64,000 nt of DNA from NCBI GenBank assembly GCA_022482495.1, contig JAKVPA010000004.1:179457-243456 (forward strand), in the 5' to 3' direction. A program made the translations under genes and the position numbers. The notes below the pieces were generated by a model. The model was given only the letters and a program-made list of their open reading frames with translations, was not told the DNA's origin and did not search any database. The DNA comes from Sphaerochaeta sp. (lineage in GTDB: Bacteria > Spirochaetota > Spirochaetia > Sphaerochaetales > Sphaerochaetaceae). Numbering within the stretch: position 1 is the first letter of the stretch; the number at the start of each line of letters is the position of its first letter. Shown here piece by piece: positions 54,221-63,192 of this stretch.

Positions 54221-56736
54221 AAGAATGGCTGAAACGAAGCGTTATTCTGGTTCTCATTGTTGCTTGCGCAGCCTTTGTGATGAGTTGCATGGAAGGGATC
54301 GAATTCCCATTGAGCGGCATCTCGGTAACGACACAGCCGACCAAGACAGCCTACGCGCAAGGCGAGACATTGTCCTTGGAAGGCCTTGTCGTCACTGCGT
54401 CCTATGCAAACGGGCGCTCTGAAGCCATCTCCTGGGGAGACGAAGGTCTATCATCGAGCATTGCCCATGGCTCGACATTGAACACCCAGGGCACGACCAG
54501 CACGACCCTTTCCTACGGTGGGAAGACTACCACGCAGAGCGTTACCGTGGGTGCTGCTGTTGTATCATCCATAGCTGTCACGACGCCGCCGACCAAGACG
54601 ACCTACGCCCAAGGGGAGTCCTTGGATCTGAGCGGGCTGGTGATTACGGCCACGTATACGGATAACTCAACATCGAATGTGAACTGGGGAGCTGTAGATC
54701 TGACATCAAGTACTGCACAAGGCTCGGTGTTGAGCAATCAGGGAACAACAAATATTACCCTGACTTACGGAGGTAAGACCTCCACGCAAGACGTTACCGT
54801 GGGTGCGCCAATAGTCTCCTTAATCTCAGTGACAACTCCTCCCTCCAAGACATCCTACGCCAAGGGCGAGACCCTGGATCTGAGCGGACTGGTGATTACG
54901 GCCACGAATACGGATAACTCGACTTCAAACGTGAACTGGGGTGATTCCGGTTTGACATCGAGTACTGCCCAAGGTTCAACACTGGACACCCAGGGATTGA
55001 CGAGTATTACCCTGACTTATGGCGGGAAGACCACCACGCAAGACGTTGCCGTGGGTGCCGCCGCTGTATCATCCATTGCTGTCACGACGCAACCGACCAA
55101 GACGACGTACACACAGGGAGAAACGCTCAACCTGACCGGATTGATGATTACGGCCACGTATACGGATAACTCGACATCGAATGTGAACTGGGGAGATTCC
55201 GGTCTGACGGCGAGCCCTGGGAGTGGGTCGACATTGTCTCCGTATGGTACGCAGAGCGTGACCCTTTCCTTTGGAGGAAAGGACGTTTCCTTCAACATCA
55301 CTGTCCAGCCTGCCGTCTCAAGCATTGTTGTGACGACACAGCCGACCAAGACGGCATACTTGGCCAGGGAGTCCCTTGATCTTACTGGTTTGGAACTACA
55401 GGCTACCTATACGGATAGTTCGACATCGATTGTGAACTGGGATGATTCCGGCCTGATGGCTACTCCTGCTGTATTGACAACCGGAGGCACTACGACGGTG
55501 ACGGTGTCCTATGGAGGGCAGAATACCACCGTTTCTGTCACCGTACAAGCTGGAACGGAGGCGTATCCGTATATCGCTACGACTGCCGCCCAGTTGGAGC
55601 GGATCGCAAACCACATCACGAACAATTACACCTATACGGGGACCCTCCAAATGGATGCCATTATCGAGGTGGGGGCGAATATCGATTTGGACGGTTTGGC
55701 GGAGACGGGGACAAACTGGATTCCCGTAGGAAACTCCGGAAATCCCTTTACCGGACAGTTTGACGGGAGGGAACATACGATCTCCAACATGGAAATATCC
55801 GTCACCCAAAATGGCGCTGGGTTGTTTGGCTATGTATCGAACGCCACCATCAAGAATGTCCTTTTGTCCGATGTCAATGTGACGGGTCCCTTTTATGTTG
55901 GTGGTCTGGTGGGGTATGCAGATGGCTCGACGGGAGGAGCCGCTACCATCGAGCTCTGTATGGTGACGGGAACGATATCGGCAAGCGGGTATTATGTGGG
56001 AGGCCTTGTCGGATATGCAAAGAATTATCATATCGCATCATCTGCTTCTGCGGGGAACGTGTCTTCAAGTTCCACAACTTATTCGAAAGCTGGTGGGCTG
56101 GTGGGTGAGAGTGAATCCAGCACCATCCAGGCTTGTTTTGCGACAGGGAATGTGACGGGAGCAAGTTATAATATCGGAGGCTTGGTGGGGACGGCCAGTG
56201 GATCAACGCAGATCACATCCTGCTACGCGACCGGCGATGTCACAGGAACCGGGAGTTATTATATCAATTTTGGTGGGTTGGTAGGGGACGCAAGTGGATC
56301 GACCGTCATTGATTCCTGTTACGCGACAGGAAATGTCAGCGGGCAAAACAATGTCAGTGGTATGTTGGGAAAAGTGACCGGTGGCGAAGTCACGGTCAAG
56401 AACTCATTCGCCGCAATGGGAACGCTCTCTTCGGGTGGAAGTGGAAATATAAATCGAATTTTTGCGCAGCTGCAGGGGTATACGACGCCCCTCTCCATCA
56501 CTCTTACCAATAATTACGCCAATTCGGCAATGACGGTAGGGGGATCGCCCCGGAGTTCTTCTGATGCTTCCAGTAAAGATGGCGCCGACAAGACGCTGGC
56601 GGAACTCAAATCTGTAAGTTTCTTCACGACAGCCGCCAATTGGACGGGGAGCGCCACATGGAACCTTACCGGAACCTCTCAGGTATGGGGGCTCTCTGAA
56701 GGTGGTTTCCCGTATCTGCGTTGGGCAGGCCAATGA
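54217..56736 (+). CDS. Surface lipoprotein with five Ig-like (Big_3-type) repeats and a GLUG-type domain
   Basis: 839 residues, the largest intact protein here. The N-terminus ends in the lipobox VACAAFVMSC (C24). Residues 35-445 are five near-identical Ig-like units of 84 residues, each starting ISVTTQPTKTAYAQGE or similar and ending GGKTTTQSVTVG. These have the form of bacterial Ig-like domain group 3. After about residue 450 comes a GLUG-type beta-helix region, with GGLVGYADGS, GGLVGYAKN, GGLVGESES and GGLVGTASGS in succession. Such proteins act in adhesion or cell contact. The start overlaps the barrel-like gene. Adhesin is inferred, not shown. Confidence 0.85.
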   Translation: MKEWLKRSVILVLIVACAAFVMSCMEGIEFPLSGISVTTQPTKTAYAQGETLSLEGLVVTASYANGRSEAISWGDEGLSSSIAHGSTLNTQGTTSTTLSYGGKTTTQSVTVGAAVVSSIAVTTPPTKTTYAQGESLDLSGLVITATYTDNSTSNVNWGAVDLTSSTAQGSVLSNQGTTNITLTYGGKTSTQDVTVGAPIVSLISVTTPPSKTSYAKGETLDLSGLVITATNTDNSTSNVNWGDSGLTSSTAQGSTLDTQGLTSITLTYGGKTTTQDVAVGAAAVSSIAVTTQPTKTTYTQGETLNLTGLMITATYTDNSTSNVNWGDSGLTASPGSGSTLSPYGTQSVTLSFGGKDVSFNITVQPAVSSIVVTTQPTKTAYLARESLDLTGLELQATYTDSSTSIVNWDDSGLMATPAVLTTGGTTTVTVSYGGQNTTVSVTVQAGTEAYPYIATTAAQLERIANHITNNYTYTGTLQMDAIIEVGANIDLDGLAETGTNWIPVGNSGNPFTGQFDGREHTISNMEISVTQNGAGLFGYVSNATIKNVLLSDVNVTGPFYVGGLVGYADGSTGGAATIELCMVTGTISASGYYVGGLVGYAKNYHIASSASAGNVSSSSTTYSKAGGLVGESESSTIQACFATGNVTGASYNIGGLVGTASGSTQITSCYATGDVTGTGSYYINFGGLVGDASGSTVIDSCYATGNVSGQNNVSGMLGKVTGGEVTVKNSFAAMGTLSSGGSGNINRIFAQLQGYTTPLSITLTNNYANSAMTVGGSPRSSSDASSKDGADKTLAELKSVSFFTTAANWTGSATWNLTGTSQVWGLSEGGFPYLRWAGQ
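54319..55554 (+). repeat. Five direct repeats of about 252 bases
   Basis: Units begin near 54319, 54571, 54823, 55075 and 55324; the last two are about 3 and 20 bases shorter. They encode the Ig-like domains of the lipoprotein. Middle units share long blocks, for example GATTACGGCCACG and ACGGATAACTC, so unit number could change by recombination. Confidence 0.9.
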
Positions 56737-56836
56737 TCATCAGGGGGACTCTGGTGGGATGGATAGGTGCTTTGTACCTTTCCTGTCCATCCCATGCCAT
56801 TCCGTTTCTTTGTTCTTTCTCTCCATGACCGAGCCA

Positions 56837-56878
56837 TTGACAAAAAAGGGACTGATTGGTATGTTTAACTAAGTTAAA
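56837..56878 (+). promoter_or_regulatory. Promoter and operator of the TetR gene
   Basis: TTGACA at 56837-56842, 17-base spacer, TATGTT at 56860-56865. The palindrome TTTAACT-A-AGTTAAA (56864-56878) covers the -10 end and start region, a typical layout for autorepression by a TetR protein. Confidence 0.75.
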
Positions 56879-56897
56879 TATAGAGAATGGGAGCCGT

Positions 56898-57482
56898 ATG
56901 CCTTCAACGAACGACACCACAGCGGAACGCAAACTCCTTGATGCGGCCAAGCAGATCGTCTTGGAGGAGGGGTATGAAGCCGTCACCGTACGGAAGGTGG
57001 CGGAGCGGGCAGGGTATACCTTTCCGTTGTTGTACCACTACTACCGCGATCTTGATGATCTTCTGTGGGCGCTTCGGCTGGATATGATCGACGACATGGT
57101 TGCCCGATTGGCTGGCGGGAGGAAAGAGAACCGACCGTCCATGGATGGACTGCAGAAAGCGTTTCTTGATTACATGGAATATTTCTTCCAGTTTCCCAAC
57201 GTGTATCGTTTCTTCTATTTCCATGATTTCCGTCGCCCTGAGGATGAAACGGGATACCAGGCCATGGAACAGAGGTTGCTGGCGCTCCGTTCGGGATATC
57301 TGGAGATGCTGGAAAAAAAGTATCCGGGGCAGGAGGAGCTCATGGTGCGGTCCATCATCTATGCCATCCATGGGATGCTTACGCTTGCCCTTTCCGCCAA
57401 TGGGAACTTCAACCAACAGGCGGCGGTCAAGGAACTTTCCGGATTGATGGCATTTTTCTTTGAAGGGAACACAGAACCGTAG
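56898..57482 (+). CDS. TetR-family transcriptional regulator
   Basis: 194 residues from ATG 56898. The N-terminal helix-turn-helix reads ERKLLDAAKQIVLEEGYEAV, then TVRKVAERAGYTFPLLYHYY. The C-terminal ligand domain, LDYMEYFFQFPNVYRFFYFH, is of the common TetR type with no specific likeness. It should bind the palindrome over its own promoter. The DUF4386-type membrane protein follows 41 bases later on the same strand and is the likely co-regulated target. Confidence 0.9.
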   Translation: MPSTNDTTAERKLLDAAKQIVLEEGYEAVTVRKVAERAGYTFPLLYHYYRDLDDLLWALRLDMIDDMVARLAGGRKENRPSMDGLQKAFLDYMEYFFQFPNVYRFFYFHDFRRPEDETGYQAMEQRLLALRSGYLEMLEKKYPGQEELMVRSIIYAIHGMLTLALSANGNFNQQAAVKELSGLMAFFFEGNTEP

Positions 57483-57523
57483 TCCGTTGGACAACGCAAT
57501 CTTTTGGTAAAAGGATGTCTTTC

Positions 57524-58219
57524 ATGCAACACCCCATTTCGTCTTCCGTCAAACGGGAATCCCCGTTATTCCTCACCCATACCGCCATGGTGGCTGCCGT
57601 CATCATGCTGGCTTTGATCCCCGTCCAGATCGCCGTCTTCACGGCGTTCCCGCCGCCGGATTCGGCGGAAGGATTTCTCACGCTGTTCCAGGACAATTGG
57701 CTTCTGGGCTTCCTCAGCATGGATTTCCTGTATCTCATCAACACGGTGATCCTTGTGATCCTGTACCTGTCCCTCTCCTTCCGGCTTGTTTCGGAAGCGC
57801 CCCAGAAAAGTGCTCTGGCGTTCGTCATCGGGCTGGTCGGGATCGCCTGTTATTTTCCTTCCAATCCCGTTTTCGAAATGTTTGCGTTGAGCAAGGAATT
57901 TGCGTTGGCGCAGCCATCAGAACGCCCCCAATTGCTGGTGGTTGGAAACGCGTTGATGGCGGGATACACCGGTACGGCGTTCATCGTCTATTACATCCTC
58001 AACGGCATTTCCCTGGTGCTGTATGCCTGGGCCATGCTGGAAAGCACCGTTTTTACGAAAACCATCGGTGTCTATGGCCTGGTCTCCGGAATCCTGATGC
58101 TGGTTCCTTCGACCTTTGGCATGGTCGGTATGGTCTTTTCCCTTCTTTCGTTGATCCCCTGGGTGGTGTTTTTGGTGTTGTTGGTCAAGGAGTACAGTAA
58201 GATACCTCCGTTGTCGTGA
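57524..58219 (+). CDS. DUF4386-like membrane protein
   Basis: 231 residues. ATG 57524 is chosen because the ribosome site AAAAGG would sit too close to the ATG at 57515. Six helices are predicted: VAAVIMLALIPVQIAVFTAF, LGFLSMDFLYLINTVILVIL, ALAFVIGLVGIACYFPSNPV, MAGYTGTAFIVYYILNGISL, VYGLVSGILMLVPSTFGMVG and LLSLIPWVVFLVLLVKEY. The layout resembles DUF4386 proteins, of unknown role. Its place after a TetR regulator suggests a ligand-induced membrane function, for example stress or efflux-related, but that is a guess. Confidence 0.68.
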   Translation: MQHPISSSVKRESPLFLTHTAMVAAVIMLALIPVQIAVFTAFPPPDSAEGFLTLFQDNWLLGFLSMDFLYLINTVILVILYLSLSFRLVSEAPQKSALAFVIGLVGIACYFPSNPVFEMFALSKEFALAQPSERPQLLVVGNALMAGYTGTAFIVYYILNGISLVLYAWAMLESTVFTKTIGVYGLVSGILMLVPSTFGMVGMVFSLLSLIPWVVFLVLLVKEYSKIPPLS

Positions 58220-58560
58220 ACGGGCTTTCTCTCTATTGGCAACTTTGGACGGTTTCTATCCCTCACTTTTGCTTGATTTCATTCCTGGATTTGGCGGATT
58301 CGTGGTGGAAATGGAAACGTGAAGCGGTCCGCATCACATGTCGTGCAGGACGGTTGGTTTCGCCTGCAATCAGTCCATGCCCTCATTCCCCAACAACCAT
58401 GAGATGAGATTGAGCGCTTTGGTCCCTTCCTCCTCTTGATGTTCCATGGGCGATGAACGTGAAGGGTACTGCCCTGCAAAGGTGGTGGTTCTGGCATCCC
58501 CTGCTTGGATATGGTAGGATGTGTGTGGTTGCAACACGCAAACCATACGGGAATTTGAGA
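58220..58560. other. Intergenic stretch without a supported gene
   Basis: 341 bases. On the minus strand a 25-residue frame from 58447 to 58370 (EHQEEEGTKALNLISWLLG) has no ribosome site and I do not count it as a gene. No structure, terminator or RNA gene is evident. Confidence 0.45.
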
Positions 58561-58963
58561 ATGAAACGAATCGTATTTGCCGTACTTGGATGCATAACCT
58601 TCGCGTTTCGGTTCCATCGGTATGTTCGTGCCGGTGCTGCCCACCACGCCGTTCTACATCGCAACCGCCTTCTTCTGGCTGAACAGTTCGGAGAAGCTGC
58701 ACCAGTACTTGATGCATAATCGGTTTTACCGGAAATTCATCCAGGAGATGATCGTGGAGAAGAAGATGTCGGCACGCAACCAGATCAAGGTGCTGTGCGG
58801 GGTGTTCATTCTCCTGTCCATTCCATTCATCCTGATCGACAATCTTCCCGTGCGGATCACGTTGGTCGCCGTATTCCTTGGCCATTTGATTCTTCTTCCC
58901 CGGTATTTCAGAAAGAAGGGGAACGAGGGGAGTGGTGAAGAAAGAGACGACGAGCCTGCGTGA
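58561..58963 (+). CDS. DUF454 (YbaN-like) inner-membrane protein (one-base frameshift)
   Basis: 133 residues after repair. KRIVFAVLGCITFAF is in one frame and the rest in another; removing one T from the TTT at 58606-58608 gives FAFGSIGMFVPVLPTTPFYI. That PVLPTTPF motif is the DUF454 signature, and SEKLHQYLMHNRFYRKFIQE follows. Three helices are predicted. The role of this family is unknown. No operon partner is close. Confidence 0.85.
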
Positions 58964-59038
58964 GCACGTCATGGCGGACAAGACATGATGATCGTCCTCC
59001 TCCGTCCATCAGGGAAATGGTGTACACTGTGCATCATC

Positions 59039-59629
59039 ATGCTGAATACCCCGACGTTGACATCAGATCGTTTGATCATCCGGAAATTCACCGAGGATGA
59101 CAGGGAGCCTTTCCTGGACATCTTCGGGGACAGGGACGTGAACACCCATCTTCCCTGGTTCCCCTTGCAGTCGTTGGAAGACGCCGCCACGTTCTATCAA
59201 AACCGCTATGAAAGGGTATACCTGCAGCCACGGGGATATGCGTACGCCATCTGTTTGAAGAAGGACGACATCCCCATCGGGTATGTGAATGTCACGATGG
59301 ATGACAGCCATGATTTGGGATACGGGTTGAAGAAGGTGTACTGGGGGCAAGGGATTGTGTCCGAGGCTTGCAGGATGGTCGTTAACCAGGTGAAACGTGA
59401 CGGCTTGCCGTATGTTACCGCCACCCGTGACGTCCACAATCCTCGCGGCGCCGCGGTGATGAAGAAGATCGGCATGCGGTACCAATACTCCTACGTGGAG
59501 CATTGGCAGCCGAAAGGCATATGGGTTGTCTTCCGGATGTATCAGCTGCATTTCGATGGGCATGATGAGAGCGTGTACACGGCGTACTGGGATGCACATC
59601 CCATCCATTTCGTGGAAGCAGGCATCTGA
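59039..59629 (+). CDS. GNAT N-acetyltransferase
   Basis: 196 residues from ATG 59039. TPTLTSDRLIIRKFTEDDRE is the RimJ/RimL-like start; IPIGYVNVTMDDSHDLGYGL and VYWGQGIVSEACRMVVNQVK contain the acetyl-CoA loop, and RDVHNPRGAAVMKKIGMRYQ closes the core. The last 30 residues (HFDGHDESVYTAYWDAHPIH) extend beyond the usual fold. No good Shine-Dalgarno is visible. Substrate is unknown. It differs clearly from the GNAT near 47.3 kb. Confidence 0.88.
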   Translation: MLNTPTLTSDRLIIRKFTEDDREPFLDIFGDRDVNTHLPWFPLQSLEDAATFYQNRYERVYLQPRGYAYAICLKKDDIPIGYVNVTMDDSHDLGYGLKKVYWGQGIVSEACRMVVNQVKRDGLPYVTATRDVHNPRGAAVMKKIGMRYQYSYVEHWQPKGIWVVFRMYQLHFDGHDESVYTAYWDAHPIHFVEAGI

Positions 59630-59764
59630 ATTCCATAGAGCAGATGAAAAGGTATCCGGGATTCCTGTCTTGATTTGGTTCAAGGATTTAGGAATCCTCT
59701 CCACGGGACGTCACCGAGGGCGGGCCTGTGGTTCGTTCTTTCGGGAAATACGATTTTTCATTTA

Positions 59765-60979
59765 AAATCCGAATCTGCACCGAGGTGATAAACGTCATCT
59801 GATAGATTGATTGAAAACGACCATTGGCAGCTGATATACTTTGCTACGTACGAAGGAATGATTTGTTACGAGATGTGGTAGTCCAAGAACAAGTCATTCC
59901 CGAGTACCATTGGACTACCACCCATGAAAAGAGACATCAAGACCAAGTCAAGAAGAAGGACTCCCTGGACAGAGGACAAGAATCCGACACCTCTCCAATC
60001 TTTCATAGACCGCTGTACGGAGAGGGATTACGCGCACAGGCACCCGACTTTTGAGGAGATGGACGAATCCGAGTTCATCAATTCGTACGAGCTGAAGACC
60101 TGCAGGATGTGCGGGTCCGACAAGATCGTCAAAGACGGGAAATCGAGCGGCGGTATCGCCAGGTTCAAATGCAACGCATGCGGGAGACGCTTCACCGCCA
60201 TCACGAACACCATATTCGACAGCCACAAGATACCGATTTCCGAATGGATCGGGTTCCTGCTGGACATATTCGGGTACGGCAGTTTCGGCCTAACTTCAAA
60301 GGTCAACAGGAATTCCAACAATACGACGATGTATTGGATGGACAAGACATTCCTGTTGCTTGAGGGGATCCAGGACGAGGTTGTCCTCAAGGACCGCATA
60401 TGGATTGACGAGACGTTCTGCAAGGTCAGGTCAGACGATATCGAGCACCATGATGACGGCACAGAGTATAGGGGGCTTTCCAGGAACCAGCTTTGCATAG
60501 GCGTCGCCCGTGACAGCCACGGACAGTCGATGTTTGTCTTCGAGGGGACAGGCAAGACGTCAGGAAAGAAAACCCTGGACGCCTTTTCAAGTCATATCGC
60601 CCCAGGTTCCACATTGGTGCACGACAAGGAAAAGTCCCACCGGAAACTGGTGGAGAAACTGAATTTGAAGAGTGAGGTATATGACTCGAGGGAAATCAAG
60701 AAGCTGCCTGACGACGACAATCCACTTGACCCGATAAACGACCTTTGCAGGCTTCTCCAACTGTTCCTGCGCGCGCATTCCGGTTTCATGAGGTTTGAAC
60801 TGCAGGGCTATCTCAATATGTTCTCGGTGATCATGAACAAGCCGGAAAACAAATACGAAAAGGTTGAAAAGTTGCTGTCCAGAGCAATGGACTTCCCTGT
60901 TTTGCTCCGTTATCGGAGATAAACTGCATTCCAAGCCTCCAAATGCACTTCTCCATCACCTCGGTGCAGATTCGGATTT
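59765..60979 (+). mobile_element. Complete IS1595-family insertion sequence
   Basis: 1,215 bases bounded by perfect 25-base inverted repeats: left from AAATCCGAATCTGCACC (59765-59789), right its complement (60955-60979). One transposase gene lies within. Flanks read TTCATTTA on the left and ATTACATT on the right, so a target duplication is not evident; one end may have been altered by later insertion of the neighbouring element. Confidence 0.88.
59924..60922 (+). CDS. IS1595-family transposase
   Basis: 332 residues, intact. A zinc ribbon (CRMCGSDKIV, 17 further residues, then CNACGRRF) near 95-125 precedes the ISXO2-like catalytic domain: DRIWIDETFCKV (first Asp), STLVHDKEKSHRKL (second Asp) and the late PINDLCRLLQLFLRAHSGF typical of this family. 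Arginine codons are often AGG, unlike the CGT/CGG of host genes, so the element was acquired from elsewhere. It lies inside perfect terminal repeats and should be active. Confidence 0.88.
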   Translation: MKRDIKTKSRRRTPWTEDKNPTPLQSFIDRCTERDYAHRHPTFEEMDESEFINSYELKTCRMCGSDKIVKDGKSSGGIARFKCNACGRRFTAITNTIFDSHKIPISEWIGFLLDIFGYGSFGLTSKVNRNSNNTTMYWMDKTFLLLEGIQDEVVLKDRIWIDETFCKVRSDDIEHHDDGTEYRGLSRNQLCIGVARDSHGQSMFVFEGTGKTSGKKTLDAFSSHIAPGSTLVHDKEKSHRKLVEKLNLKSEVYDSREIKKLPDDDNPLDPINDLCRLLQLFLRAHSGFMRFELQGYLNMFSVIMNKPENKYEKVEKLLSRAMDFPVLLRYRR

Positions 60980-60994
60980 ATTACATTTCAATTT

Positions 60995-62750
60995 ACAACT
61001 TTCCCAATCGGTTAGACTATACAGCAACCTAGAATTTGTTGTTTCTTGTCCCCTTAACCAGGCTTTCCAATAGTCATGCATGTCAGGGGCCCACTCATCG
61101 CTACATTTTCCTCATCATGCCAGAGAAATCACCATGGATTTCCTGGATTTCGGTGCATTCCAGCCCGTCCTTCTCTTGTGAATATAGTCTAATAATCGTA
61201 TAATTAGGACTATACACAGGAGGGCAGCATGCCGATTCCAAAAGAGGTCCTTGCCGTCGACCGGCCGAAGAATTCCATCGTCATCGCATACGGGAAGAAC
61301 CGCGACCGGTATGCCGTCAGGGCAAGGGTCGGATGCAGGAGCGACGGGCAGAGGAGGCTCCCGGTCAACGGGCCCACCATCGGACACATCGTCGACCTCA
61401 GGTACGTCCCCCTGGAGGAGGATGCATGCCCTCCCGTCTCGGAATCGGCGGTGGACCTCAAGGATTGGGCCAACGTCATGCTTGCGCAGAAGCTCTTCGG
61501 CTCCATGGTCGACGAGCTTCGCGAGGTCTACAGCAGCGACGACGCACTCAAGATCTGGTGCATCGCCACTCTCAGGGTCTGCTTCAGTGGGATAAAGGAC
61601 TGCGAGCTGAAGGATGCCTACGAGGAGAGCTTCCTGTCCGAGCTGTATCCCGGTGTCGCCCTCTCGAGGAACACGGTATCGGCGTTCCTCAACGACCTGG
61701 GCCGGACCTGTTCCAAGATCACGCTGTTCATGCGCGGCAGGACCGCCCGTGTGGGGTTGGACCACCACCTGCTGATCGACGGGACGCTGAAATCGGACGA
61801 GTCGAGGGTCAACTCGCTCTCGGACTTCTCCAGGAAGGCCCGGACGAAGGGCACGAGGGACATCTCGGTGCTGTACGCCTTCGACCTCGAGGCCGAAGAG
61901 CCGGTATGCTCCAAATGCTTCCCCGGCAACATGCTCGACGTCACCGCCTACAGCGAATTCATCTGTGAACACCATATAACGAAAGGGATCGTGGTCGCCG
62001 ACAAGGGATTCCCCCAGTCGGCCGCGAAGAAGCACTTCCAGGAGAATCCCGACCTCCACTACCTCAATCCGCTGAAGAGGGACTCCAGGATAGCCTCGGA
62101 TCTGCACATGCTTGAGTTCACCGCCCTCTTGGGCGGGTACGAGGGGATAACCTACAGGAAGGAGAAGGCCGCCGACGGCAGGTTCCTCTATTCGTTCCGC
62201 GATGCATACAGGGCTGCAAAGGAAGAATCCGACTGGCTCAAGAGGAGCAGGAAGAAGAACGACTACAGCCTTGCCGACCTGCAGAAGGCAAGATCGGTGT
62301 TCGGCACCGTGGTCCTGGAATGCGACCTGGACACCGACGCACAGGCCATCTACAAGGCCTACTCCAAGCGGTGGGAGATCGAGCTGGTCATGCGCTTCTA
62401 CAAGTCCGCCCTCGAATTCGACGAGACGCGCGTGCACGACGACTACAGCGTGATCGGAAGCGAGTTCTGCGACTTCCTCTCCTCGGTGCTCACCTTCCGG
62501 ATGATCCGTGCATTCGACGAGGCAAAGCTGCTTGAACAGATGCCTTACAAGAAAGTGATGAAAATATTGGCAAGGGCGAAAATGTTCAACGACCCGGGCT
62601 GTGGATGGCGTCTGATCAGGATCAACCCCTCATACGAGGAGATTCTCAAACGGCTGGACATCCATCCCACACAGAAGCTGCAACCCAAGAAGAAGCGGGG
62701 CAGACCTGCCAAAATCAAGCACGTATAGTCTCACTCATTGGGAAAGTTGT
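60995..62750 (+). mobile_element. Complete IS1634/IS4-type insertion sequence
   Basis: 1,756 bases with 28-base imperfect inverted repeats. The left one begins ACAACTTTCCCAATCGG (60995-61022) and the right one is the complement of ACAACTTTCCCAATGAG (62723-62750). TTCAATTT flanks it at 60987-60994 and 62752-62759, a probable target duplication offset by one base. It sits 15 bases from the IS1595 element. An extra internal inverted repeat (TATAGTC / GACTATA) lies at 61185-61215, upstream of the transposase. Confidence 0.86.
61229..62728 (+). CDS. IS1634-like (IS4 superfamily) DDE transposase
   Basis: 499 residues, intact; the ribosome site is AGGAGG. DDE residues are recognisable: HHLLIDGTLKSDES (first Asp), GIVVADKGFPQSAA (second Asp) and the Y-R-x6-E-type signature YSKRWEIELVMRFYKSALEF (Glu). 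C-terminal KKKRGRPAKIKHV is basic. Length and motif order fit the IS1634 group. The stop codon lies within the right terminal repeat. AGG-rich arginine codons again mark it as foreign. Confidence 0.87.
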   Translation: MPIPKEVLAVDRPKNSIVIAYGKNRDRYAVRARVGCRSDGQRRLPVNGPTIGHIVDLRYVPLEEDACPPVSESAVDLKDWANVMLAQKLFGSMVDELREVYSSDDALKIWCIATLRVCFSGIKDCELKDAYEESFLSELYPGVALSRNTVSAFLNDLGRTCSKITLFMRGRTARVGLDHHLLIDGTLKSDESRVNSLSDFSRKARTKGTRDISVLYAFDLEAEEPVCSKCFPGNMLDVTAYSEFICEHHITKGIVVADKGFPQSAAKKHFQENPDLHYLNPLKRDSRIASDLHMLEFTALLGGYEGITYRKEKAADGRFLYSFRDAYRAAKEESDWLKRSRKKNDYSLADLQKARSVFGTVVLECDLDTDAQAIYKAYSKRWEIELVMRFYKSALEFDETRVHDDYSVIGSEFCDFLSSVLTFRMIRAFDEAKLLEQMPYKKVMKILARAKMFNDPGCGWRLIRINPSYEEILKRLDIHPTQKLQPKKKRGRPAKIKHV

Positions 62751-62999
62751 ATTCAATTTACGTCAGATAATGTGATCAATACAAACAGCAGCCTCACTGT
62801 TAATTTCAAAGAACTATGCAATAGTATTGGAGATTCCGTAAGTCAGACTTCAACAGATACGGAATATACGATTACGCTTTCTTCTCCATCTGACGGATCA
62901 GGTACTTATCATTTTGTAAAAACCTCCTCTTCCACCCTTAATTATTCTATCTCAACGTCGGGCATCACAGTCGGCCCTGTGGAGCTTTACAAACAGTAA
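62751..62999 (+). pseudogene. C-terminal remnant of a gene interrupted by the insertion sequences
   Basis: The frame is open from the end of the IS (IQFTSDNVINTNSSLTVNFK) to the stop at 62999 (ITVGPVELYKQ). If the IS and one copy of its target are removed, the frame joins to ITFQF from the 15-base gap at 60980-60994. Serine/threonine-rich, all-beta-looking, so possibly the tail of a secreted protein. The N-terminal part is missing beyond the IS1595 element. No family recognised. Confidence 0.6.
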
Positions 63000-63068
63000 C
63001 ATACTTCATTCTGCCGTCCTGTAATATGAGTAGTCATTGGAATTTTCTCAGAAGAAAGGAAGGACTGT

Positions 63069-63155
63069 ATGGTTGAGAAACGTGTCGGGCTGAAGGAAAC
63101 AGGCGGAATATGGTACCGGATGGCAAACGGCAGGAAAGTGAAGGGTTCCCCCTAG
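63069..63155 (+). CDS. Possible small ORF of 28 residues
   Basis: ATG 63069 has a strong ribosome site (GAAAGGAAGGA). The peptide begins MVEKRVGLKETGGIWYRMAN and ends KVKGSP. It is basic and has no recognised family; it may be a genuine small gene or the 5' end of a truncated one. It lies between the remnant and the methyltransferase in AT-rich acquired DNA. Confidence 0.3.
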   Translation: MVEKRVGLKETGGIWYRMANGRKVKGSP

Positions 63156-63192
63156 TCCGGTTCCCTGGTCGCCCCCCTTCTATGACAACATC

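Noticed and set aside
54319..55554. Tandem gene duplication
   Set aside because: The repeats are domains within one uninterrupted reading frame.
58370..58447. 25-residue gene on the minus strand
   Set aside because: No ribosome site and no recognisable family.
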